Shown here: positions 32,023-43,632 of the stretch, in pieces | Numbering within the stretch: the stretch's first letter is position 1 | Layout: every line of letters starts with the position of its first letter | Origin: Macrosoma leucophasiata | Lineage: Eukaryota; Arthropoda; Insecta; Lepidoptera; Hedylidae | Length of the DNA stretch: 64,000 bases | NCBI GenBank assembly: GCA_036365455.1 | Contig: JAWQUS010000004.1 | Coordinates: 69,501-133,500, forward strand | Reading direction: 5' to 3' | Notes under the pieces: generated by a model | The model's input: the letters and a program-made list of their open reading frames with translations, nothing else | Told to the model about the DNA's origin: nothing | Database searches by the model: none | Position numbers and translations under genes: made by a program

Positions 32023-33130
32023 ATGATGACACGTAGAGCGACCACCCGTGAAATGGAGGACAAACTGAGAACTACGCTGAAAGAACTTGAGTCAACAAAA
32101 TTACTCTGCACACAACTACTACAGGAACGGGAAGATAGTGAAGTGGAATTGAAACAATTAATTGACAAAAATAGTTCACTGAAAAATGAGTTGGCAGAAA
32201 ATCATATTAAATATGTAGACTTACTCGACCAAGTTCAACAATTTCAAATGGTCATTTCAACCTTTCAAGAGTGTGGTGAAACATATGAACAAGCCTTGCA
32301 ACGTATTTCAGAACTGGAAAGTGAAATTTGTGATGCTCATAAGACAATTGCAAATATGGAAGAAGCTAAAATTAATGAACAATCGTTTTATACCCATAGT
32401 TTGTACAATGAGTTGGTCGGTACCACTTCGAATCTCAGTGAAATACATAACAAGCAATCGTTAACAATAGACTTGACTGGTGATGATACTATTAAGCAGT
32501 GTCCAATTTCGAGTAGTAGGAATAAATTCAAAAAGTATAGACCTGAATAAAAATATTAAAAGGAAACTAAAATCATTAAATTCATTAAAATGTGCTGTTA
32601 AATCAAAAAATAAACTAAGGGAACAGCGATCAAATTTAATAAAAAAATTAGATGCTTTCTGTGTTGAATTAGAGCTTTCCAGGCACTCACATGATACTGA
32701 CTCACGAGACTTTACACGACAATTACTCCAAAAAGATCAAGAAATTAAGGCAATCTTTAATAAATATAAAGCATTACAAGTTCAACTATCTCAAATTTTA
32801 CAGGAGGCTAGTGAACTTGTTGACTTAATCACATACAATGCAGAGAGATATGAATCATTGACTAAGAACAATTTAATCACTTGTTCTCACTGTCCAAAAG
32901 CTTCTGTGCCTACAATCATTACTCCGAACACATCTGCAAATACTCAGATTGATGGCACAAATAAAACATTGCTATTTTCAGATAGATTGGGATCAGGTTT
33001 TGGATCCTTATTAAAGGATCATTTGACAAGCAATATAATTAATCATTGCTACCCTGACCAATCATATAAGCAAATAATTAATAAAATTAAGAATACAAAA
33101 ATTGACCGTGATTCAACTTTAATAATAAGT
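32023..33130 (+). pseudogene. LINE B ORF1, coiled-coil part (frameshifted)
   Basis: The first frame (32023-32550, 175 aa) starts MMTRRATTREMEDKLRTTL and is a long heptad-rich coiled coil, roughly residues 9-125. A +1 shift near 32540 moves the message to a second frame (to about 33130), which continues helical (LREQRSNLIKKLDAFCVELE) and then reads LLFSDRLGSGFGSLL and DSTLIIS. The last two fit the first blocks of an SGNH-type esterase domain, known in ORF1 of CR1-group LINEs. A short element interrupts the domain at about 33131-33400. The protein would be RNA-binding or structural in the retrotransposon particle. This copy is dead. Confidence 0.7.
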
Positions 33131-33400
33131 AACTGGTTGACCGAGCTTTGCTCCGTAGCGATTTTTTAAAGACTAATGGTTTTTCTATTCATCAATAGAT
33201 GGCGTTAGTCGTCGGTTATGAAGAAAATTTATTATTAACTTGGAACCGAGCTTTTCTTGGATCTGGAACCTAAATAAATCGATTTCTTGACCCGAAAAAC
33301 CCCTAATCTGTAAGTTTCAAGAAAATCGTTTTAGCCATTTCCGAGATCTTGATTCTATATATATATATACAAGAATTGCTCGTTTAAAGGTATTAGATAG
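33131..33400. mobile_element. Short non-autonomous element inside LINE B ORF1
   Basis: About 265 bp that separate DSTLIIS from LGNSLDL of the same esterase-like domain. The start has a self-complementary GACCGAGC...GCTCCGT hairpin. The end is an AT microsatellite followed by ACAAGAATTGCTCGTTTAAA. No clear target duplication was seen. Helitron-like or SINE-like classes are both possible. Confidence 0.55.
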
Positions 33401-33940
33401 ATGTTGGGAAATAGCTTAGATCTCAAAAAAAAGGACATTGTTGATGGTGTTGATACCTTATTAAATCTGAATGTTAAAAATATAATGGTTTGTGCATTTC
33501 CCTACTCAGAATCATTGACACAAAGGGAAAATAATTGTATTTATTATTTGAACAATGTAATTCATACATTGACTTGTCGTCATAGTGACAAATTATTTTA
33601 TTTTGACACTAATAAGTTTATTAGTGGATTTAAATTGACACGGGAAACTATGTATCTTCCCAAAAAATATAGGAAATTACTGGCTACGCTGATAGCTTAT
33701 AATATTAACAATGTTATATGTAATATAGCAAATGCTATTAGTAGTTTAGAGAGTAACATAAGTGATACCAATAATTTTATGAATGACGTAGAGTGTAATA
33801 GCATCCAACCCCTGATGACATCTGCCAACACCAGGGACTCTGAGTATTCTCTGGCTCAGGGGGGAAATACAAACTATACATCCTCGCTGACTGGTGCTAG
33901 CGGAGGCGTCATGGGTTGCACTCTCAATTATTTAAACTAG
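33401..33940 (+). pseudogene. LINE B ORF1, esterase-like C-terminal part
   Basis: The frame reads LGNSLDL, VKNIMVCAFPYSESLTQREN, NNCIYYLNNVIHTL and FDTNKFISGFKLTRETMYLP. This order fits the later blocks of the SGNH-like domain in CR1-group ORF1. Where an active member would have a His-containing DG.HLN-like block, this copy reads ETMYLP, so the catalytic His looks absent. The start codon given by the open frame is an effect of the upstream insertion. Confidence 0.65.
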
Positions 33941-34038
33941 ATTCTAAGATAGAAGAAGTTACCAATATTGAACATACTAATAAACCGGTATCTTCTGGCA
34001 TTTGCACTTTTAATAAAGTCAACAGTTTGGTAGTATAA

Positions 34039-34491
34039 CACCAAAATATTCAAGGGTTGCATTGCAAGTTATTGGAATTAGAACTAGTTCTGGAGAATTT
34101 CCAGTGAAGACATTGTTTGTTTAACTGAACACAACTCAACTCAACTTAAAACACAATTGGTTAGTGAAGCTGTTTTCTTGGGTATAACGCTTGATTCAAA
34201 ATTGCAATGGGGTCCTCATATTAAACTGTTAGGAAAACGTCTAAGTTCTGCTGCTTATGCCGTCAGGAAGATTAGACAGTTAACGGATGTCGACACTACG
34301 AGACTCGTTTATTTCAGCTACTTTCACAGTGTCATGTCCTACGGTATTTTGTTGTGGGGTCGGGCAGCTGAAATTGATTCAATATTTATATTACAAAAGA
34401 GAGCTATTAGAGCGATATATAACTTAAATAGTCGTGACTCCTTGAAAGAATTATTCAAGCAAATAAATATAATGACGGTCCCTTGCCAATA
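34039..34491 (+). pseudogene. LINE B ORF2: endonuclease start fused to RT C-terminus
   Basis: From 34039 the frame reads HQNIQGLHCKLLELELVLE, and a neighbouring frame gives DIVCLTEHN, the first blocks of an APE-type endonuclease. Directly after LKTQLVS it continues in frame as EAVFLGITLDSKLQWGPHI, which belongs to the region after the RT palm (compare LINE A near 31010). The remainder of the endonuclease and the whole RT catalytic core (FRPIS, PQG, FADD) are missing, so an internal deletion made an in-frame junction near 34157. The homology continues to ITVPCQY-like sequence, where mariner copy 2 interrupts it. Confidence 0.8.
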
Positions 34492-34493
34492 TA

Positions 34494-35786
34494 ATAATTT
34501 GGGGAAAAAGTCTTTTCGCATTATAGTATGTATGAACTTGTAATAAAATCTCTTTGGCTGTAGTATTTGTCTGGTATCTGGCTGGTTTTGGTATCATTGA
34601 AAGTTAAAATTTTAAAGAATATAATTCCAAATTCAAATTAGGCAAATGTGTGATTTTCATTTGTTTTTCGTACTGTCAATATGAGTGAATCTAATGAAGA
34701 AATTCGATACATTTTAAAATTTTACTGCAAAAAAGGTAAAAATGCAACGCAAGCCGCGAAAAAAATTTGCGATGTTTATGGACCTAGTGCAGTGTCTGCG
34801 AGAGTAGCACAAATTTGGTTTAAGCGTTTTCAATCTGGAAATTTTGATGTCAAACCACCTCGCACTTCGCTCTGGTCGCCCTATTACGGATAAAATGGAT
34901 GCCATTTTTGAAAAAGTGGAGCAAGATCGACATATCAGTAGTTACGACGTAGCTGAAGAACTGAGAATTGATCACGAAACAGTTTTGGCGTATTTGAAAA
35001 AAGCTGGGTACAAAAAAAGCTCGATATTTTGGTACCTCACGAGCTCACTGAAAGAAACCTAATGAACCGTGTACTCATTTGTGATTCTTTATTACGACGC
35101 AATGAAACCGAATCATTTTTGAAGAAGCCGATAACTGGTGATTAAAAGTGGATCACGTATGACCAGAACGTGCGAAAAAGGTCGTGGTCAAAGGCCGGTC
35201 AGGCTTCACAGACTGTGGCGAAACCCGGGTTAACTCGCAATAAGGTGATGTTGTGTGTGTGGTGGGATTGGAAGGGCATTAGTCATTATGAGCTATTACC
35301 ACCAGGCAGGACTATCGATTCTGAACTCTACTGCGAACAACTGATGAGATTAAAGCAAGAAGTTGAGAGAAAGCGGCCGGAATTGATCAACAGAAAGGGT
35401 GTGGTGTTTCATCATGATAACGCTAGACCTCACACATCTATAGCCACTCAGAAAAAATTAAGAGAGTTTGGCTGGGAGGTGTTAATGCATCCGCCGTATA
35501 GTCCTGACCTTGCACCTTCAGATTTCCACCTGTTTCGGTCTCTTCAGAATTCTTTATGCAATGTTAGGTTAACATCACGAGAGGACTGCCAAATCCACTT
35601 GTCGCTGTATTTTGATGAGAAGTCCCAAAATTTTTATAGCAATGGGATCATGTCCCTACCTACAAGATGGCAAAAGGTTATCGAACAAAATGGTACATAC
35701 ATACTTTAGTTAAATTTAAATAAACTATATTAATAAATGTTTTGAATTATCTTAAAAAATGCGAAGAAACTTTTTTCCCAACCTAA
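34494..35786 (+). mobile_element. mariner element, copy 2 (full length, inactive)
   Basis: A 1293-bp element flanked by TA (34492-34493 and 35787-35788). The right TIR reversed reads TTAGGTTGGGAAAAAAGTTT. The left end is TTTGGGGAAAAAGTCTTTTC with a diverged first few bases. It is inserted in the ORF2 C-terminus of LINE B. The coding region starts at ATG 34681 (MSESNEEIRYILKFYCKKG) but is broken in at least three places: a shift at PPRTSLWSP near 34860, another near 35010, and a stop in place of Glu directly after the first catalytic Asp (TGD then TAA, near 35142). The final frame (35170-35709) retains FHHDNARPHTS and YSPDLAPSDFHLF and the C-terminal WQKVIEQNGTY. Confidence 0.92.
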
Positions 35787-36520
35787 TATTTATGAAAATA
35801 TATTGTATGCTAGGAAAAACTTGAACTTAGTTAAGAAAATTAATGATATACATACTTATAATACCAGAAATAAAAATAAATTAGTATTTCCAAGTTTTCG
35901 CCTATCGAAAACATATAAATGTTTCTGAATATGTTGTATACAGTTTTATAACAAAATTCCGTGGAACATTCTTGAACTTACAGATAATAAATTCAAGTCA
36001 TGTATTAAACGCACACTATGTAAAAATGCGTAGTATAGACTCGATGACTATCTAAAGGATAGAGATGCCTGGACAAATGCTGGTCTAGCTCCACAAGACT
36101 AAACAATAATTTTGTGAAATGAATGTGCATTGTACTTGATATTGTAAAACATAGTTATAAGTTTCATATTGTGAAAATAGTTTTAAGGAACATATTTTGA
36201 AAAGACCCTACTGAGTTTTGTTTTGGCAGGTTTTTTCTTAGTAATGTGGGCTTTGGAACTCTGCCAGTGAATGACAAGGAATGTCCCATATTTTTTTGTT
36301 TAGTCTTATCTTGCCGTTTGTAAAAGAGAGTATGGAACATTCTGTTGATACCTATTTTTATTATTAAGTATTTTTGGACTATTATTAATTTATTTACTTT
36401 GACATATTAATCAACATATCAGTTGTTATTCGCTTTAATTTTATATTTGTAATTTGACCTATCACAAGCAAATTCTATTATTTCCAAGTGATTAAATGAA
36501 TTTTTGAGTTTGAGTTTAAG
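35787..36520 (+). repeat. LINE B C-terminus and 3' UTR
   Basis: Immediately after the mariner the LINE resumes (TTTATGAAAATATATTGTAT), encoding degraded YENILYARKNL, NTRNKNKLVFPSFRLS and FYNKIPWNILELTDNKFKS, the usual C-terminal tail after the LINE RT. The 3' UTR has GGCTTTGGAACTCTGCCAGT and ends in a GAGTTT tandem tail at about 36505-36520. Confidence 0.75.
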
Positions 36521-37565
36521 GAAATAAACATTTTGACTGTTGCTTGTCAATATATATACGAAAACTTATTGTATGTCCAGAAAAATATTAATGAGTTTCC
36601 TACGAGAACGAATGATCATAATATGAACACAAGGAACAAATACAAGTTGTCCATGCATGTAACACGACTGCATAGAGTAAGTAATTCTTTCAGAGGTCAG
36701 TGTATACGATTCTATAATAAAGTCCCAAAAAATGTTCAAAGTCTATCTGTTAATAAATTTTAAAAAGTAATTATAGAACGTTTAACAAATGTAATTACTA
36801 TAAAATTTGTGAATATCTCACTGATAGTACATCTTGGGATTGTAGCGATCGCTGCCAGGCTATTTCATAAAATTGTACTTATGTTAATAGATATTGATAT
36901 TGTGTATGCTCTGGCCACAAACAGGTTTTCTTTTCATCTATATTGCTATCTACGCACTGGTAATCATAACAGTCATGCTCACTTTAATGTCTTTGCCTTC
37001 GGCGGCGTCGTGTGACGGGTTGCTCACTTCCCTTCAAAATGGCCGAGGAGAGCAAGGGATGCAACATGCGTCATACTCGTGAACGGGTGCTGATTGTGGG
37101 GACTGGTCTGTTGTGATTTGCGGGTGTTAGTTTCTATCACGATATTAAGCTGTTGATGGGTATTTGCGTATGTGTTTATATGCAAATATTTATATGCCAT
37201 GGACGTTCACATTATCTTTATTTTATTTAATAATATTTGTATTAAATCTAAGGTTTTGACAAAAGAGCAACACGCTGAGTTTGTTGGGTAGCGGAGTTCT
37301 TCTCAGTAGTGCCTGCACTTGGAACTCTGCTAAGTGAATGACTATGATTATGATTATGACAGATTTTTCATTTTCTTCTATGAAGGAATTGAAAAATTTG
37401 ATGATTCACGTATCGGTTAAATATTATTATTAAATTGGTATTTATTAATACCTATTGAATTATTATTATAAGTCATTCTCTCTAGGTAGCTTATAACCCG
37501 ACAATGTAAAAGTGTCCTTGTAGACCAATTTGAAATAAATGATTTGAATTTTGAATTTTGAATGA
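36521..37565 (+). pseudogene. LINE A continuation: C-terminus and 3' UTR
   Basis: Reads EINI-type sequence then MTVACQYIYENLLYVQKNIN and NTRNKYKLSMHVTRLHRVSN, the C-terminal tail expected downstream of the RT fragment at 30528-31260. It stops after SVNKF (36763). The 3' UTR (CGGCGGCGTCGTGTGACGGG, AGTTTGTTGGGTAGCGGAGT, TGGAACTCTGCTAAGTGAAT) matches that of the minus-strand LINE at 53060-53770 and finishes with a GAATTTT tail near 37540-37565. Confidence 0.8.
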
Positions 37566-38336
37566 AATAATGTGTCAAAGGTTTGATGTATACGTGATTT
37601 GTATGGGAAAATAAAATTGTGGTTTTTACTATTTCCCTTCAATTTCTTCATATTTTTCATACTTTTCAAACCTTTCCTGGACTTCCAAAAATAATTCGAA
37701 ACCAAAATTAGCCAAATCGGTCCAGTCGTTCTCTGACTGCCGGCCGTGTTTGTACATTGTGCGGGCAGTGCTCAATCATGATTTTGCTGTGATTAGTGTT
37801 ATTTTAAAAATGCGATATCTCCCAAGATATTGATTTGAATCGAATGAAGTAAAGGGCAATTTCGTTTTAAATGAAATACTTGTGATGAATAACATATTTA
37901 TTTCGATAAGGATTTATAATATCATGTTTATAAAAACACCTTCGCAAATACTGCATTATTTTGCAACAACTTTGGTTAGTATAAAAAACCTTGTAGTGAG
38001 CTAACGTTAAAAGATAGACAAATGCTGTCGCAGACTTTTTTTTAGAACTTTTGAATGGAAAAAAACCTGTAGTAAATGATTTTTGTGAAACTTTTACCGT
38101 TTACGCAGCGCACGCAGTGGAAGCTCTCAATAAAAAAAAAATCCTCCGATTTTGAAACATTCTTCTTTAGTGCTCCGCTCCTATAAGTCTTAGTGTAATG
38201 ATATATAGCCTAAAGCCTTCCTCGATAAATGGACTGTCTAACACTGAAAGAATTTACAAATCGGAAAGGTAGTTTCTGAGATTAGCGCGTTCAAACAAAC
38301 AAACAAACTCTTCAGCTTTATAATATTAGTATAGAC
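37566..38336 (+). repeat. Rep-E copy, long
   Basis: About 770 bp ending with the signature CTCTTCAGCTTTATAATATT then AGTATAGAC. Inside are AGATTAGCGCGTTCAAACAA and AGCCTTCCTCGATAAATGG. Ends of the same family occur at 49780-50095 and 50795-50920. Very common in moths; the class is uncertain. Confidence 0.6.
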
Positions 38337-39840
38337 TTCGTATTCACTATAGATCCTGCTTGGTGATGTGAGGTTTCCCCGCAGTTGCGAAGGCGCTCTT
38401 ATTACCCGATTGTGGGTTTTACGCTTTTTGTAAACGGTTCTACGAAAAACGATAATTTTATTTGAGTGTCATACCTAAATCGACATCGCATACGAATGTT
38501 CCTTGTGAAGAAATTGGTTGTGTAACAGCCAGCGATGTAACTTGGAGTCAATAACCATAAACATTATTCAATCTCTCAAGATTGAAGTATGTGATGCCAG
38601 GATCTGAAACATGATCGCTCTCTATCATACGATAGTTTTATGTGACGCAAAAATCACTGACTGGTAACTTGCCGAAATTGTGTTCAAAATCAAAAATGCG
38701 TTTTTCATTTGAAACGGTAAAACAAGTAACATCGCAAGGAAATGTAACGAAATTTTTGGCAGTTCTTAAATTCAATCGTAATAATTAAAGACCTACTCGT
38801 ACAGTCACGGTGGCAGCATAGGTCAGGCGATAGCGCCTGGATGATTACCGTTAGGGAGTTGTAATGTATATACAGGATGTCCCAGTAATAAACATTGAAA
38901 ATATAATATTTCGAGTAACTAGAAAATGAATAACTCAAAACACGTTTTTGTAAGGTGAGTTAAATATAAATGTTTATTTATGAAATATTAATGCATTTGG
39001 AGCAGTACGTATCGCGGCATCGTAGTAATGTCGAGTTACTCCACTTCACACTACAGCGCTATCGTTTGAGTGTGTGTGCGTGTGTGGGCTAACTACTCGA
39101 TGGCCTTCGCGTTTGAGAGCGACGTGAATTTTGAGAGAGAAAATGTATTTAGTTAAAATTTAATATAACATTCCAATAGTTTAGTTTTCATGACTTGGTG
39201 TGCAAAGGTACTCCGTTATAAATAACTTTTCTATTTCTATATTTTATGAACCACAATGCAGCGTTGCCAACCTGATGGATTTTCCGTCAAATCTGGCAGG
39301 ATGAACAAATGGAAGACTAAAGATCTTTTACAGATTCTGCTCTTTGTAATACAGTTACTGATACGCAAATAATACATAGTTTTATCATTTTTTATGTGAA
39401 TGATATTGTTGGATTGTTCATTAATATTTATTATTAATGAACAATCCAATCTATTCAATAATTATTATTAACTACGTTTGTTGTTCAGATTCACTAATGA
39501 TTTAGGCAATGTACGTTTCTACGTGCGTTTTTTTTTGTGATCCAATTTCATTACACACTAAGAAGGTTATGACTACTATTGACAGAAAATGAAATGTGCA
39601 TGAAAATGTTTGACGGATTTTTGAAGCTCCGAAGATGGAATTGAAAAAATTAAGTCGACCACACTGACCAACAGCATTGTTTTATTTATATTGTGAACGA
39701 TAGTCCCTCTTTACTGAAGTTGTTATTAGATTATCATCAAAAACTGCGTACGTTCACAGATGGAAGCCTTCCAGTGTAAACAGTAATTCATAAAAATAAT
39801 TAGAGTGGCGCAAAATTAAAATAGGCCAACTCCCCTACCA
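38337..39840. other. No gene; 18-bp perfect hairpin
   Basis: I see no domain-bearing frame. Positions 39409-39426 and 39432-39449 (TTGGATTGTTCATTAATA and complement) make a perfect 18-bp hairpin with a 5-nt loop. The rest is unassigned. Confidence 0.5.
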
Positions 39841-39844
39841 ACGA

Positions 39845-40095
39845 ACTAGAAACACGTCCACTGCTGAACAAAAACCTCCCCCAAAGTTTGCCACTACAAG
39901 CAGTCCCGAGCTACTCTTATTCAGCGATTGCTTGGAAATGGTAATGTATGGCTCTGTTATAATTATCACAAAGACAAAAAGCTGAGGCCTCATGATAAAG
40001 ACCTCTGGTTTTTGTGTATAAAATATGTCTTTATTACTGACTTACGATCCCTGTGAATTGCATATTTGTTTGTTACCATCACAACATTAAAAAAA
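39845..40095. repeat. RTE end scrap (minus) followed by Rep-A fragment (plus)
   Basis: ACACGTCCACTGCTGAACAA and CCTCCCCCAAAGTTTGCC (39852-39890) are antisense RTE 3'-end sequence. From 39935, GGTAATGTATGGCTCTGTTA, GACCTCTGGTTTTTGTGT and TTTGTTTGTTACCATCAC are Rep-A middle and 3' end. Confidence 0.6.
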
Positions 40096-40105
40096 TGTGT
40101 GTGAC

Positions 40106-40140
40106 GCCCCCCCTCCACCCCTCCACCCCTCCACTCACCC
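40106..40140. repeat. C-rich tandem CCCCTCCA
   Basis: Four imperfect 8-9-bp units (CCACCCCTCCACCCCTCC), strongly pyrimidine-biased. Confidence 0.6.
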
Positions 40141-40249
40141 CACACCTCTCATACTTGTTGTAAGCTTGACCTCTTGCCCGCAAAAACCTTTCGCTTGTGC
40201 ATTTTCTTCATATTAAAGAGTTATTTAGCTAATAATCTTTTTTAAAACA

Positions 40250-40330
40250 TGATACAGCTCTGTTGGTTTAATGGCAAAAGGCCACTACTGCGCCATTAAC
40301 GGTGTCCGGGTTAGAGTCCCGGACGGGGAA
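40250..40330 (+). repeat. tRNA-derived SINE head
   Basis: GTTGGTTTAATGGCAAAAGG resembles an A-box region and GTCCGGGTTAGAGTCCCGGA a T arm (CCGGG with CCCGG). Other stems are poor and the element continues into AT-rich sequence, so this is a SINE head and not a tRNA gene. Confidence 0.6.
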
Positions 40331-41016
40331 ATAAGTGACAACGTCGTTTTTTGGACAGCTATAGTATTAATGCTCATCAAATTAAATAACTTAGTTATCT
40401 TAAGCATTTCATGCACATTTGTAATAATAATATGACACACAAAACACACAATAAAATACCACATGATTAAAATGAATATCTTAACATGAAAATAATGTTT
40501 AATTCAAACCATTCAAATTCGTTGCTCACATCGTTGATGGGACTTACTTTTTTTATTTTTTTAAGGCTATGGCTTAAACTTTTACTGTTTGGCAAAACGA
40601 CCACGTTTGTCGGGTTAGCTAGTGTATTAGGTAACACTGAACTCTATCCTCATTGTGTACTTTTATAATATAAACTTTAAAATATTACACTATATTACAT
40701 GAACATGAGATACGGGAGTAGGTATTAATATGTACATATAAGAGTATGTACCTTTGCGCTACGCCTTTATGGAACAGGCAATGAGTGTGGAACCACGTGG
40801 GAGACACGTGGGAGACACGTGCACTTCTATAGTTCTTCTATATTCAAAGTTTTTGTTATTATTTTATTCTAAAAATAATAAATGAACAAACACCATGATT
40901 AGATTTTTGACACAGAACTCCAAAAATGGGTCATAATGAATAACAAGTTGTAATTATTTTCGCATATAAATGTATTTCTAATTACACGTTTAATTAAAAT
41001 AAATGTGTCAGATAAC
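40331..41016. other. No gene seen
   Basis: AT-rich. A small tandem CACGTGGGAGACACGTGGGA at 40794-40813 is the only feature I see. Confidence 0.4.
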
Positions 41017-41297
41017 GTTTTTATGTAATGGAAGTGGTAAACAAGCATGCTGTTCACAATGATATTAAGTGATGACTTCAACCTATAGACACCTACACAA
41101 AGACCAACGTCAAATTGCAGATGCGCGATGGTGAGGCCTAAAGTGTTATGCCTCTGTACCGGAAATTACAGGGCCGTACATTACCACCTGACCGGAACAC
41201 GATAGTGCTGAACACTACCATTTAGCGGCAAGTATATTAGGTAATCCGGTGGTGCCTACGCCTGCGAGCTCCGTCACTGGAGCTCTACCGCCAGTAG
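41017..41297 (-). repeat. Rep-A copy, full length
   Basis: Minus strand, from ATGTAATGGAAGTGGTAAAC to GAGCTCTACCGCCAGTA. It is among the closest to the family consensus. Confidence 0.85.
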
Positions 41298-41594
41298 AAA
41301 AGTTTGTACTACATATATACATATGTAGCGAAGGTTTCATTATTATGTGTTATCTAGAAACCGTGTGATGATTTACTGCCGAGTAATATACTGTATTATA
41401 TCATAATGTATAAACTGTGGGATTCTTAAAAAAAACAATGACTAAGGCTAAGCGCACACTGAAAGGTAGGTTCTAGTCAAACGTGGTAATGCAAGATAAT
41501 GTTTACAATTCGCATCGCATTTCTGTGCGTATAACGATTTATCATGTCACTGTTGTTTACTCCTGACTGGTCTATGCATCTGTGATTTAAATCG

Positions 41595-41735
41595 CAATGT
41601 ATGGTTCCGTTATTATAATAAACAGAAATGTGGAACTGTTCATTATGGTAAGGCCATGTGTTGTTTACTATCAGAGAGGCAAATCAGCTTAGGCATCAGG
41701 ATCGGCAAGGCATCCACATTGAAATCTTTAGTTTT
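41595..41735 (+). repeat. Rep-A fragment carrying a 45-bp shared insert
   Basis: CAATGTATGGTTCCGTTAT and AGAGGCAAATCAGCTTAGGC are Rep-A. Between them 41626-41670 (AAATGTGGAACTGTTCATTA...) also occurs at 47524-47568 with one mismatch. Confidence 0.6.
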
Positions 41736-41843
41736 AACAAAAAAAGGAAGGGAGTTTTAGGTTTAGGTTTAAAGACATTTATTTTACTCAAAAAGAAACA
41801 TCGTTCACTTACATTGAGCTTAGTAACATTACATAATTATTAT

Positions 41844-42248
41844 CTAATATTTATATTTCAGTAATCGGCGGACTGTTTTAGAATATACTATTAGTGATAT
41901 GTATTTTTTTTTATACAATGATAACTTTTTGCAGGATTTTATTGTGTCTGGTAAATTATTGTATAACTGTGCACCCTCAAAAGTAATACATTTTGTGCCA
42001 TAATTAGTTCTAGGAGCTTTAACTTGTATTTTATTTATTTTTCTCAAACTATATGTATTATGTCTTTTTTTCACTAAAATACATGTTTTAAAAATATATA
42101 ATTGTTTTAAATTTAAAATTTCTGTTTCCTGGTAAAATATACATGTATCCGTCAAACGATCGTAGTTAAAAAGTGCTTTTATCAATTTAAGTTTAGTTTT
42201 CACTATTCTTTCACCATTTTTTAATTGGTCACTCATTGTTTGATTCAT
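41844..42248 (-). pseudogene. LINE C-terminal fragment (non-LTR retrotransposon)
   Basis: The 134-aa minus frame has the look of the tail after a CR1/L2-type reverse transcriptase: ALFNYDRLTDTCIFYQ, ILNLKQLYIFKTCILVKKRH and ITFEGAQLYNNLPDTIKSCK, ending in a Lys-rich LSLYKKKYISLIV. It aligns loosely with the related C-terminus at 43633-44256, which is on the other strand. No catalytic motif is present. Dead fragment; the methionine is incidental. Confidence 0.65.
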
Positions 42249-42488
42249 AACAAAGTACCCGGACGAGCGAGCTTTGTTTGTAAATTTTTATATATATATA
42301 GGAATAATAATTATGTTTGATCCCATAGACACGGGTCGAGCTTGTTTTAACGTGAGGTGCCGCCCTACGGACTGCAGCTCTCCACCGGCATTCCCTAATT
42401 TCACCGATTCCCCGGCCCCGACTGGACAGCGGCAATTACTTACCTATATACTTCGCGAGTTCTGTTCCTACTGAATCCTAAAAAGATA
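42249..42488. other. Unassigned, possible element end
   Basis: GGACGAGCGAGCTTTGTTTG followed by an AT run (42287-42300) resembles the layout of the element at 33131-33400 but is not the same sequence. Confidence 0.3.
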
Positions 42489-42570
42489 GTAATGTACGGC
42501 TCTGTAATTTATCGCACAGAGACAATTTTAAAAGATCCTATGCTTCAGTAATAAAAAAATATAGTCATAC
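42489..42570 (+). repeat. Rep-A fragment
   Basis: AGTAATGTACGGCTCTGTAA and TTATCGCACAGAGACAA match the Rep-A core. Confidence 0.55.
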
Positions 42571-43449
42571 TCGTTTGCTGATTTCAATACATAAGAAGGC
42601 TGATAAGTATCGGTATAAAAGTAATTTGCTATATTAATAATTGACACAAATATTTGCATTACTTGCTGCGATTTCAAGATCTTCAGTAATGATCATCATC
42701 AACTACCATTGCCTACTTTTAAATAATTATAAAAAAAAATATTACACACCTACATATTACCAAATATTACTTACAAAATGACCTCGTACGAAATAGGTGT
42801 GAAAAAATTAATGAATTACAGATTGAGGCGATAGCATCATGACAGTGATCTGCGAAGTCATCTCGACCCCGACCGCTGGCGGCTGCTGGCGGCTGCTGGC
42901 GAGCGGGCAGCTGGCCCACTGCAAGTTCTCGCATTACATCTCCGCAAAATGTTCTTACGTCGCAGCGTACAATTCTCTCTCTTCCTTATAAGACTTACTG
43001 TTCTTCGACACTCAATCTGTGATCGTACAAGGAAATGAATATTCAATGGATTATTGGTAAATTATTGCACAAAATTAAAGGTTAGCCATGTCGCTAATGC
43101 TGTTAGCGACCATATGCCGATATGCAGATAGACAGTCGACAATTTTTGTTTTCATTATAATATTATTGACCTTTTATTTACAATGATGATAATCAATTTT
43201 TGAGGTAAAGGATTTTTTGTAATCCTTGACTAACATTGGCTTGAATAAAATTATAGTATAGTCCGCATTGTGAGTAATAAATCTTTTGGATTATTGTAAA
43301 TATTGCACAAAAAGCTAATAATCTAAATGTGCAGCTATTATATCCAACTAAAGTGTTCTAATACTTGAGGTCAAAGATGTGATACCTCAACGTCAGTAAA
43401 TACAACTACATGAATAATAAAATGAAGGTCTTGTGTTTTTTTTTTTCAC
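42571..43449. other. No gene; small GC-rich tract
   Basis: GGCGGCTGCT occurs twice in tandem at 42880-42899 inside a short GC-rich tract. The minus-strand open frame (42858-43046) ends in that repeat and has no domain. Confidence 0.4.
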
Positions 43450-43525
43450 ACACAAAAGTAGCAGAGAAGCAAACAGTACACATTGATAGAAAGTGAATAC
43501 TGCAGCCCACATCTTCATAAAGAAT
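43450..43525 (-). repeat. Rep-A 3'-end fragment
   Basis: GCAAACAGTACACATTGATA and TACTGCAGCCCACATCTTCA match the reversed 3' end. Confidence 0.55.
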
Positions 43526-43632
43526 AGATTAGCAATATCTATGCAGGGTTAATTTAAATAAGCAAACAATATTCAAATAAAAATAACATTAATTGTACGA
43601 CTTTTTAAAATTTAAGCTTTCCCATACAACAT

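Noticed and set aside
40250..40330. tRNA gene
   Set aside because: The T arm is good but the acceptor and anticodon stems are poor; it fits a SINE head.
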